NCBI GenBank assembly: GCA_002393815.1
Contig: DGUB01000060.1
Span: 1-5,254, forward strand
Direction of reading: 5' to 3'
Origin: Ruminococcus sp. UBA4321
Lineage (GTDB): Bacteria; Bacillota; Clostridia; Oscillospirales; Ruminococcaceae
Length of the DNA stretch: 5,254 nt
Under the pieces are notes generated by a model that was not told the DNA's origin, did no database searches, and was given only the letters and a program-made list of their open reading frames with translations. This document shows positions 1 through 5,151 of the stretch, in pieces; the stretch's first letter is position 1; every line of letters starts with the position of its first letter. A program made the translations under genes and the position numbers.

Positions 1-355
1 CCCATAACTGCATGGCACTGACCCAGATTAAAGTTTTGGAGATACTTCCCCATTCGTAAACGGAAGATGCATCCGCAGGAATATGATTTTTCATATCGGT
101 TTCGCCGAAATATCCAGTATACAGTATTTCATCGCCCTGAAACAGTCCGACTTCGGCAGAAGCAAAGAAGCGACTGTCTTCGGAGAGGGGCTGTGCAGTA
201 AGTTCCATCTGGAGCTGAAACCATTCCACATTTTTTCCGGAAGGGAGCATGACTTTTCCGGAATCGTCCTCAGCGTGAACAGCAGGAACACTGACAGAGA
301 ACAGCATCATCCCCGTACAGAGAGCCGATAACAGTTTTTTGCATATTTGATTCAT
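1..355 (-). CDS. Secreted serine beta-lactamase-fold hydrolase (class C / penicillin-binding-protein-like), N-terminal part, cut by window edge
   Basis: Translating the minus strand from the ATG at 355 gives 118 uninterrupted residues that leave the window at position 1. The start has an AGGAGG site (363-368) 7 bases upstream. Residues 1-28 form a signal peptide: a basic start (KK at 6-7), a hydrophobic core, and a likely cleavage after V-H-A28. The mature part reads like the opening of the beta-lactamase/transpeptidase fold: a strand pair around 'AEVGLFQGDEILYTGYFGETD' residues 67-87, then 'YEWGSISKTLIWVSAMQLW', where S104-I-S-K107 is the SxxK catalytic motif with S104 as expected nucleophile. 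The later YxN and KTG-like motifs would lie outside the window. Family members include class C beta-lactamases, D,D-peptidases and esterases, so the substrate cannot be told. It starts 12 bases after the second permease gene stops, so it is inferred to be the last seen gene of the same operon, acting outside the membrane. Confidence 0.85.
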   Translation of the reverse strand, partial: MNQICKKLLSALCTGMMLFSVSVPAVHAEDDSGKVMLPSGKNVEWFQLQMELTAQPLSEDSRFFASAEVGLFQGDEILYTGYFGETDMKNHIPADASSVYEWGSISKTLIWVSAMQLW

Positions 356-367
356 AACAAGCCCTCC

Positions 368-1180
368 TTACAGTTCTTTTTCGTCATATTCGAGTATGGT
401 GCAGACATATTTATAAATTGCCGAGAATACGGCGACAGTTATCAGCACCGCGCCAAGCAGAAAGCCGTTCGCGACGCTTGCGAGCTGTAGAAGAAGCTGA
501 CCGACAGGATGCAGAACAGCTCTGAGCGGAAAAATATCCGTAACGCTGAGAATAATAAACAGGATAAGCACAAAGGCAATGACAGCATAATGCAAGTCTT
601 TTTTGGAAGTTTTGCGGAAACCGCCGGAAATGGCAGTATCAAAGACAGTGCTGTCCTTGAAGTATTTCCGCAGATTTCCCGATACGAACGTAGAACCGAA
701 CGAAAATGCCCCAAAATACAGCAGATTGAAAATACCGAGTTCTGTCATGCTTCCTTTGCTGGCTTTCGCAAGCATTTTGATGATATCCATATGTTCGGCA
801 TCTTCGCCGAACATGAAATAATAGGGCTTGAGTTTAAGAGAAATCAGCATCAGAAGATAGAACAGCAGAGCACATACGAGATACAGAACGATTGACATGA
901 TAAACCGTGAACGTACTAAATCTTTCCGGTTAATCGGCAGAATCGCGAACATTTTTTCACTGTGATACTTGACTTCATTCTGAAACAGCATCGGCACGAA
1001 AAAACCGCTGAACCCTAACGGCATATACAAGCCCATCAGGGGGGAGAAGAAAAAGCCCAGACTGCCGAACAGGAGTGTCATAAGAATGACAGTGACTTTC
1101 AGATTATTTTTTCCTCCGCTCATGGTGATAAAATCAGTATGGATTAAATCAAGAATTTTTTTCCTGTAGTTTTGATTCAT
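368..1180 (-). CDS. ABC-2 type transporter permease (second of two)
   Basis: A 270-residue membrane protein with about six predicted helices, roughly at residues 28-47, 50-68, 92-115, 147-167, 197-216 and 238-259. After helix 2 it has 'ILPINRKDLVRSRF' (80-93), the cytoplasmic 'LPv-R-dlv-ar' signature I associate with the ABC-2 permeases that pair with YtrB-like ATPases. A matching element, 'ILPVKRRSITRARF', sits at the same place in the upstream permease, so the two are diverged paralogues and probably form a heterodimer driven by the ATPase at 1893-2768. The start at 1180 has a TAAGGGGG site 7 bases upstream that includes the stop codon of the preceding gene; the gap is 12 bases. Its own stop overlaps the ribosome binding site of the next gene. 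The substrate is unknown; family knowledge suggests export of, or protection against, envelope-active compounds. A hydrophilic insert between helices 3 and 4 (about 117-145) is longer than a simple loop. Confidence 0.88.
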   Translation of the reverse strand: MNQNYRKKILDLIHTDFITMSGGKNNLKVTVILMTLLFGSLGFFFSPLMGLYMPLGFSGFFVPMLFQNEVKYHSEKMFAILPINRKDLVRSRFIMSIVLYLVCALLFYLLMLISLKLKPYYFMFGEDAEHMDIIKMLAKASKGSMTELGIFNLLYFGAFSFGSTFVSGNLRKYFKDSTVFDTAISGGFRKTSKKDLHYAVIAFVLILFIILSVTDIFPLRAVLHPVGQLLLQLASVANGFLLGAVLITVAVFSAIYKYVCTILEYDEKEL

Positions 1181-1192
1181 AGATAATCCCCC

Positions 1193-1909
1193 TTACAGTT
1201 CGCGTTTTGCGAGTTTGTTTGCGGTAATTTCGCCGAACAGCAGACAGATGCCGAACACGATAACATTCAGCACCGCGCCGAGCGTTATCATACCGGAAAC
1301 GCTTTCAGGCAGGTTCGGTAATTTTATGACAGGTATCAGGTCATGTTCGGAGAGAAACGTAAACAAGAACGCGAGCAGAGAAATCACGCCGATGGTTATC
1401 ATAATAATTTTGAATTCATTTTCTCTGCCGTGAATCTGCCCCATCATTTCCATATAGGAGAACAGCACGCATAACGCCGTAAAAATGCCGAACATCATCA
1501 GCAGGGTTAATCTGGTATCTGCAAAGCTTTCCTTCACCATTATCATGGTTTCCCCCTCCTGATTCGGGAGAAATCTGTAAAGTTCTGCGCCTTTTGCGAT
1601 GCAGATAATCACCGCTTCCAGCAGTTCGGTCAGGAAATGCACCAGAAAAATATAAAGAAATCTTGCTCTTGTAATACTTCTGCGCTTGACGGGGAGAATT
1701 CCGTAAAGCTTATGGAAACCACTTTTATCGGCAATGCCTTGTAAGGGTATCACAAAAATCATAGAAGCAAATGTGATATAAGACGCGATAAGCGGAGAAA
1801 ACAGCATACTCAGGATACCAAACAGCACAACTGTAAATATCATACCGCCAAGGGCTAACGGCTTTGCGGTAAGGAAGTCAAACCGCATGATATTAAGAAT
1901 GTCTTTCAT
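1193..1909 (-). CDS. ABC-2 type transporter permease (first of two)
   Basis: A 238-residue integral membrane protein with about six predicted helices near residues 19-37, 41-58, 84-104, 133-152, 167-186 and 205-226. 'ILPVKRRSITRARF' (71-84) after helix 2 is the conserved cytoplasmic motif of this permease type and is shared with the neighbouring permease at 368-1180. The C terminus, 'KLAKREL', resembles the '-YDEKEL' end of that paralogue. The start at 1909 has an AAAGGAGG site 6 bases upstream and lies within the end of the ATPase gene, overlapping it by 17 bases, which indicates translational coupling. With no ATP-binding domain of its own, it is inferred to form the membrane channel together with its paralogue and the upstream ATPase. 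The transported substrate cannot be deduced. Confidence 0.88.
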   Translation of the reverse strand: MKDILNIMRFDFLTAKPLALGGMIFTVVLFGILSMLFSPLIASYITFASMIFVIPLQGIADKSGFHKLYGILPVKRRSITRARFLYIFLVHFLTELLEAVIICIAKGAELYRFLPNQEGETMIMVKESFADTRLTLLMMFGIFTALCVLFSYMEMMGQIHGRENEFKIIMITIGVISLLAFLFTFLSEHDLIPVIKLPNLPESVSGMITLGAVLNVIVFGICLLFGEITANKLAKREL

Positions 1910-2768
1910 GTTTCTCCTCCTTTGCGATATAGACTAAGATTTCATCAATGCTTGCTTTTTCGGATTCGAGAGAATCCGGAATGCCTTCAAGGTTATCTGT
2001 CCGGATAAGCGCATCGAAGCCGTTGCGGTAGGCATGAAAGCCGATGAACTTTTCTTTCAGTCCGGACGGAATATCCTCTTCCGCGCCCTTGATAACGGCA
2101 TAGCTTTCGGTCAGTTCGTCTTTTGTACCGGTATACCAGACTTTTCCGTTATGGAGAATCGTTACATAATCGGCAATGCGTTCGACATCGGCGGTGATAT
2201 GGGTCGAGAACAGCACGCCTCTGTTTTCGTCCTCGATATATTCGGCAAGAATGTCGAGGAGTTCATCTCGCGCGACGGGGTCAAGACCGCTGGTCGGCTC
2301 GTCGAGAATGATAAGTTCCGCTTTATGGGAAAGTGCGACAGCAACCATGAGTTTCATTTTCATGCCTTTGGAGAAATCGCCGACTTTTCTGTTATCTGGC
2401 AAATCGAATTCTTTGATACGGCTGAAAAATTCCTCGCTGTTCCAGTCTTTGTAGAACGGCTTCAGCTGCTGTTCAATCTGTCTGACGTTCAGATGTTCAG
2501 CGAGGTACAGGCTGTCGAACACCACACCAAGACGCTCTTTAATAGAAATTGTATCAGTTACACTGTCCAGCCCGAACACGCTGATTTTTCCGCTGTCGAT
2601 ATTTGCCATATTGAGAATCGCCCGGATGGTAGTCGTTTTACCAGAGCCGTTTTCGCCGACAAATCCCATAATAAAGCCTTTCGGCAGGGAAAAGCTGACA
2701 TCTTTCAGAGCAAAATCATCATATGCCTTGCAAAGTCCCTGAATCTCTAAAATATTTTCCATAATCAT
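1893..2768 (-). CDS. ABC transporter ATP-binding protein, YtrB/BcrA-like
   Basis: A 291-residue cytoplasmic nucleotide-binding subunit. Visible motifs in order: Walker A 'GENGSGKTT' (38-46), signature 'FSKGMKMKL' (132-140, the S-K-G-M-K form common in this branch instead of LSGGQ), Walker B 'LIILDEP' (152-158, catalytic E157), D-loop 'SGLD' (160-163) and switch histidine in 'STH' (H190). The usual Q-loop glutamine is not evident; that region reads 'GVVFDSLYLAEHL' (81-93), with D85 where Q is expected. About 65 residues follow the core as the short C-terminal domain seen in such exporters. It overlaps the regulator gene by 4 bases (ATGA), favouring the start at 2768, but the GGGGG site at 2770-2774 is better spaced (7 bases) for the second ATG at 2762, so the true start may be M3. 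It is inferred to power the two downstream permeases. Confidence 0.93.
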   Translation of the reverse strand: MIMENILEIQGLCKAYDDFALKDVSFSLPKGFIMGFVGENGSGKTTTIRAILNMANIDSGKISVFGLDSVTDTISIKERLGVVFDSLYLAEHLNVRQIEQQLKPFYKDWNSEEFFSRIKEFDLPDNRKVGDFSKGMKMKLMVAVALSHKAELIILDEPTSGLDPVARDELLDILAEYIEDENRGVLFSTHITADVERIADYVTILHNGKVWYTGTKDELTESYAVIKGAEEDIPSGLKEKFIGFHAYRNGFDALIRTDNLEGIPDSLESEKASIDEILVYIAKEEKHERHS

Positions 2769-3136
2769 TCCCCCATAAATTTTCTGAGAGCCATAACGAT
2801 TTCATCATCGGTCAGTCCTGCATTTCTGCCGTTTGTGACAGCTTTTTCGAGACTGTCTTCCATTTCGCAGAGCATCCGCTCACGCAGAAGTTCGTTATTT
2901 CTCGGCGCAACAAAATAGCCCTTGCCTGCAACGGAAATGATAAAGCCCTCATCGGAAAGGTCATTATAAACCCTCGTTGTGGTGATGACACTGATTTTCA
3001 AATCGCGGGCAAGCTGCCGGATAGACGGCAGCTGTTCATCTTCGGTAATGGTGCCGTCGAGAATCTGTGCTTTCATCTGCTGTTCAATCTGTTCATAGAT
3101 TGGCAGTTCGGATTTGTTTTTGATAACAATTTTCAT
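2765..3136 (-). CDS. GntR-family transcriptional regulator, YtrA subfamily
   Basis: A 123-residue protein. Residues about 8-75 form a GntR winged helix: 'PIYEQIEQQMKAQILDGTI' at 11-29, then 'QLPSIRQLARDLKISVITTTRVYNDL' with the classic LPSxRxLAxxLxIS recognition core, and the wing 'GFIISVAGKGYFV'. Only about 50 mostly helical residues follow ('ELLRERMLCEMEDSLEKAV...DEIVMALRKFM'), which is the small C-terminal region typical of the YtrA group rather than a large FadR, HutC or aminotransferase effector domain. The frame stays open upstream to 3262, but the ATG at 3136 is chosen because it has AAGGAG (3143-3148) 6 bases upstream and gives exactly the family start; the promoter lies within the would-be extension. 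Placed first in the operon, it probably represses its own transcription and that of the ABC genes until an inducer, in known relatives a cell-wall antibiotic stress, relieves it. Confidence 0.93.
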   Translation of the reverse strand: MKIVIKNKSELPIYEQIEQQMKAQILDGTITEDEQLPSIRQLARDLKISVITTTRVYNDLSDEGFIISVAGKGYFVAPRNNELLRERMLCEMEDSLEKAVTNGRNAGLTDDEIVMALRKFMGE

Positions 3137-3153
3137 GGAACGCTCCTTGTGAC

Positions 3154-3183
3154 ATACTGTTAATATCTCGTTATATACAGTAT
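3154..3183. promoter_or_regulatory. Candidate operator for the GntR/YtrA-type regulator
   Basis: A 30-base inverted repeat with perfect 7-base outer arms, ATACTGT at 3154-3160 and ACAGTAT at 3177-3183, and an AT-rich interior with partial symmetry (TAATAT against TATATA around a central CTCG). It overlaps the -10 box and the predicted transcription start, so a bound dimer would block RNA polymerase. GntR-family sites have the general form GT-N-AC, and YtrA-group sites are known to be long. Assignment to this regulator is inferred from location and symmetry. Confidence 0.6.
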
Positions 3184-3207
3184 AGCAGATATGATACAGA
3201 ATGTCAA
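3179..3207 (-). promoter_or_regulatory. Strong sigma-A type promoter of the regulator/ABC operon
   Basis: On the minus strand a perfect -35 box TTGACA (3202-3207) is followed by a 17-base spacer and TATACT (3179-3184) as -10, preceded by TGC (3185-3187), an extended -10 element. Transcription should start near 3172, leaving a leader of about 36 bases before the regulator ATG at 3136. The stretch just upstream (3208-3245) is rich in A and T tracts and could act as an UP element. Such a near-consensus promoter would be highly active unless repressed, which fits autoregulation by the GntR protein. Confidence 0.85.
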
Positions 3208-3245
3208 TAGGGTTTTGCAATTTTTCTGAAATTTTTTCAAAAAAA

Positions 3246-3288
3246 TAAAAACACGCGGACATACTGTGCGCTGTCGTGCGTGTTTTTA
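3246..3288. terminator. Intrinsic hairpin terminator, potentially bidirectional
   Basis: Arms AAAAACACGC (3247-3256) and GCGTGTTTTT (3278-3287) pair perfectly, with further GACA/TGTC pairing inside (3258-3261 with 3272-3275). On the minus strand the stem is followed by a TTTTTATTTTT run, so it should end transcripts from the minus-strand ORF at 3310-3846 before they reach the operon promoter. The plus strand also has a T run, so it can work both ways, although no plus-strand gene ends here. Confidence 0.75.
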
Positions 3289-3309
3289 TGATAATAGATT
3301 CGTTTTATG

Positions 3310-3846
3310 CTAATCTGACGGCAGATTGTCCTGCTCAGACTGCATGTCTGTTTTCTTGTTCTCTCTCATTGGCGGTACAAAATGCTCAAAAGCATACAGC
3401 AGTCTGGAGTGATATATCATAAAATGAATTGTAGGACGTGAATTTTTTGATACAATCACACATTTTCCGTAAATCACAGAAAAACTGATATTCCGGAAAG
3501 TCTGGTTCGGCTCTGCCTTCAGGGTACAGTTTGCATAACTGTCAGCAAACGCCCTTGTCTGCCTCAGATGCTCCTGATATTCTGCATAAGTATAGAAAAC
3601 TTCTTTTTCATAGAACAGCTGGGATAAACCGAGCGTAAGGCTTGCTTCAGAAAAGTTTTCCTCTGTCAGGTCGGGAATTTCCAGTGAAATCGTTTGGGTC
3701 TGCAAAAGTTTTATCATTGCCGTCCGGTAGTCAAGACGGAATTTCAGAATCTGCTCCGTTTCCTCCTGTGATGCTTCCGAGCGGCGCAGCATGGCACAAA
3801 GCAGTTCTTCAGAAATCGTGAACAGCGGCAGACTTGTGAATATCAT
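3310..3846 (-). CDS. Hypothetical protein, probably the C-terminal fragment of a larger regulator-like protein
   Basis: A 178-residue soluble, mostly helical reading frame with no signal peptide or membrane helix. I do not recognise it with certainty. Its last 60 residues, including 'FRNISFSVIYGKCVIVSK' and 'IHFMIYHSRLLYAFEHFVPP', resemble from memory the C-terminal end of long helix-turn-helix regulators of Clostridia, but no DNA-binding helix-turn-helix is present here. The ATG at 3846 lacks a convincing ribosome binding site (a GGAG is only 1 base away; a weak GGAAG is 7 bases away). The frame continues upstream without a stop or ATG/GTG/TTG start to a TAA at 3907-3909, adding protein-like sequence ('ILLNLHELWQSGSRRM'). 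This suggests the 5' part was lost and the ORF is a remnant. It ends 22 bases before the terminator hairpin at 3246-3288. Confidence 0.5.
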   Translation of the reverse strand: MIFTSLPLFTISEELLCAMLRRSEASQEETEQILKFRLDYRTAMIKLLQTQTISLEIPDLTEENFSEASLTLGLSQLFYEKEVFYTYAEYQEHLRQTRAFADSYANCTLKAEPNQTFRNISFSVIYGKCVIVSKNSRPTIHFMIYHSRLLYAFEHFVPPMRENKKTDMQSEQDNLPSD

Positions 3847-3908
3847 TCTCCGGCTTCCACTCTGCCAGAGTTCATGCAGATTCAGTAAGATTGCCGAATC
3901 TATAAATT

Positions 3909-3914
3909 AAGGAG
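3909..3914 (+). promoter_or_regulatory. Ribosome binding site deciding the start of the repeat-dockerin gene
   Basis: AAGGAG lies 8 bases before the ATG at 3923. A GTG at 3914 is in frame but overlaps this site, and a second ATG at 3926 is 11 bases away, so 3923 is the best start. Confidence 0.8.
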
Positions 3915-3922
3915 TGTCTGCT

Positions 3923-5146
3923 ATGATGAAAAACTTACGCAGAATGACCGCAGGCATTGCGGCAGTAACAATGCTGTTCTGTACAGCCGGGAATTTCCCG
4001 GCGGTGCAGAATCCGGCAGTAACCACCCGTGCGGAATACGAAGCTGCCGCAGACTGGCAGATTATCACCGAAACCGGCAACTGGGGCGACAATCTGACAT
4101 GGACACTTGTCACTGATTTGCGTGATACCATGAATATCACCTCTGTCCTGACCATCAGCGGCAAGGGCGAAATGACAGGAGAACCTGAATATCTGGAATA
4201 CGGCATCAATAATTTTGATTCTTACGTCCGCAGTTCGGTAACGAAAGTTATCATTGAACCGGGCATCACCAACATTGATGAAAATGCCTTTGTCGGATTC
4301 ACGCAGATGCAGGAAATAGAAATTCCGGACAAGGTAACAACCATCGGAACAAATGCCTTTGGCTGTTCACCGCAGAATAGTCTTTATTTTTGCGGTCATC
4401 TGACTTCTGTCACCATTCCGGACGGTGTCACCGCGCTCGGAGACTATGCGTTTTATAGCTGCACATCGCTGACAGATGTCACAATTCCGGAAAGTGTGAC
4501 GGAATTCGGCAGAGACGTTTTTAAGGGAACAAAATGGGCGAACACTATCCGTGAAACTTCCTCGTTTATCGTCAATAATGTATTTCTTGGATTCAAGAGC
4601 GGTGCTTATTTCCCCTATGCAGTGCCGGACGGTGTGAAAACTATCGCAGGCGGCAGTCTGGATGCAACTACAAATTTGGTAGGAATCGGCAACTTAGGAA
4701 AATATGAACAGCAAGTCATTATTCCGGAAAGCGTCACGAAAATTGACGACTATGCCTTCTGGTCAGAACTGACAGAAGCCGCAAAGGAAGGCATCACCCT
4801 CTACGGCGTTCCTGGCTTCTATGCAGAAACATGGGCAGCGGAACATGAAGTGACGTTCCAGGATGTCAAGACAGTTTCCGTTACAAAGCAGACTATTGCC
4901 GGCGATGCTACCGGCGACGGAGTGGTTTCCGTTTCCGATGTGATACTTCTCCAGAGATGGCTTCACGCCGTTCCGGATACGCCTTTTATCAACTGGAAAA
5001 ATGCCGATTTGAATCAGGATGATACTCTGAATATTTTCGACCTGATTCTGCTGAAGCGTATGTTAATCGGCAAAGCTGAAACCCCGGCAAAGAACACCCG
5101 ATTTAACAATTTAAAACTCTTTTTTCTATTGCTTTTTGTTGTATAA
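3923..5146 (+). CDS. Secreted BspA-type leucine-rich-repeat protein with C-terminal dockerin
   Basis: A 407-residue protein. A signal peptide occupies about residues 1-37 (basic 'KNLRR', hydrophobic core, possible cleavage after T-R-A37). Residues about 105-280 hold BspA/LRR_5 repeats of the form 'LTSVTIPDGVTALGDYAF', including copies with 'IPDKVTTIGTNAF', 'IPESVTEFGRDVF' and 'IPESVTKIDDYAF'; the third unit is less regular. Residues about 326-383 are a type I-like dockerin: first loop 'DATGDGVVSVSD' (D328, D332, D339) followed by 'VILLQRWL', second loop 'DLNQDDTLNIFD' (D362, N364, D366, D373) followed by 'LILLKRML'. Dockerins bind cohesins in a calcium-dependent way, so the protein is probably exported and docked onto a cellulosome-like scaffold; the repeats likely mediate binding. 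No catalytic domain is seen. The tail after the dockerin ends in an unusual hydrophobic 'KLFFLLLFVV'. It is the only plus-strand gene here and has no clear promoter or terminator. Confidence 0.93.
   Translation: MMKNLRRMTAGIAAVTMLFCTAGNFPAVQNPAVTTRAEYEAAADWQIITETGNWGDNLTWTLVTDLRDTMNITSVLTISGKGEMTGEPEYLEYGINNFDSYVRSSVTKVIIEPGITNIDENAFVGFTQMQEIEIPDKVTTIGTNAFGCSPQNSLYFCGHLTSVTIPDGVTALGDYAFYSCTSLTDVTIPESVTEFGRDVFKGTKWANTIRETSSFIVNNVFLGFKSGAYFPYAVPDGVKTIAGGSLDATTNLVGIGNLGKYEQQVIIPESVTKIDDYAFWSELTEAAKEGITLYGVPGFYAETWAAEHEVTFQDVKTVSVTKQTIAGDATGDGVVSVSDVILLQRWLHAVPDTPFINWKNADLNQDDTLNIFDLILLKRMLIGKAETPAKNTRFNNLKLFFLLLFVV
3960..4023. repeat. 10-base direct repeats flanking the palindrome
   Basis: CGGCAGTAAC occurs at 3960-3969 and again at 4014-4023, exactly 54 bases (18 codons) apart, bracketing the palindrome. 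Both copies are read in the same frame (…AVT). This could mark an in-frame duplication or a small inserted element, or be chance in an alanine/valine-rich leader. Confidence 0.6.
3977..4011. repeat. 35-base near-perfect palindrome inside the signal-peptide coding region
   Basis: The 17-base arms (3977-3993 and 3995-4011) flank a single central base and match in 15 of 17 positions; in RNA one of the two exceptions is a G-U pair. The core GCCGGGAA/TTCCCGGC is perfect. In the transcript it would form a strong hairpin about 55 bases after the start codon. Because of the symmetry, the opposite strand encodes nearly the same peptide ('FCTAGKFPAVQN' against 'FCTAGNFPAVQN'). Confidence 0.8.
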
Positions 5147-5151
5147 TAGAA

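Noticed and set aside
83..331. Open frames of 82 codons (plus) and 66 codons (minus, 91-291)
   Set aside because: Both lie across the N-terminal part of the serine hydrolase gene, whose signal peptide, SxxK motif and ribosome site identify the true frame.
509..895. 128-codon plus-strand open frame
   Set aside because: Antisense shadow of the second permease; hydrophilic low-complexity translation with no support.
2034..2750. 238-codon plus-strand open frame
   Set aside because: It lies wholly antisense to the ABC ATPase gene, which has every expected motif; it shows no recognisable domain and no ribosome site.
2464..3090. CTGCTGTTCAATCTGT shared by the ATPase gene (near 2467) and regulator gene (near 3077)
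   Set aside because: Both copies encode a similar helical QIEQQ peptide in the same frame; a chance repeat is the simplest explanation.
3137..3262. N-terminal extension of the GntR-family regulator from an upstream ATG at 3262
   Set aside because: The extension covers the promoter, operator and part of the terminator, has no ribosome binding site, and the internal ATG at 3136 has an ideal one.
3901..3906. TATAAA as -10 box for the repeat-dockerin gene
   Set aside because: Transcription would start inside or after the ribosome binding site at 3909-3914 and no -35 box is correctly spaced.
3907..4209. 100-codon minus-strand open frame opposite the repeat-dockerin gene
   Set aside because: It exists because the palindrome makes both strands encode similar peptides; the plus-strand frame has the ribosome site and domains.
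5142..5147. TATAAT as a promoter for a plus-strand gene to the right
   Set aside because: No -35 hexamer at 16-18 bases, it overlaps the stop codon of the dockerin gene, and no plus-strand gene follows within the window.
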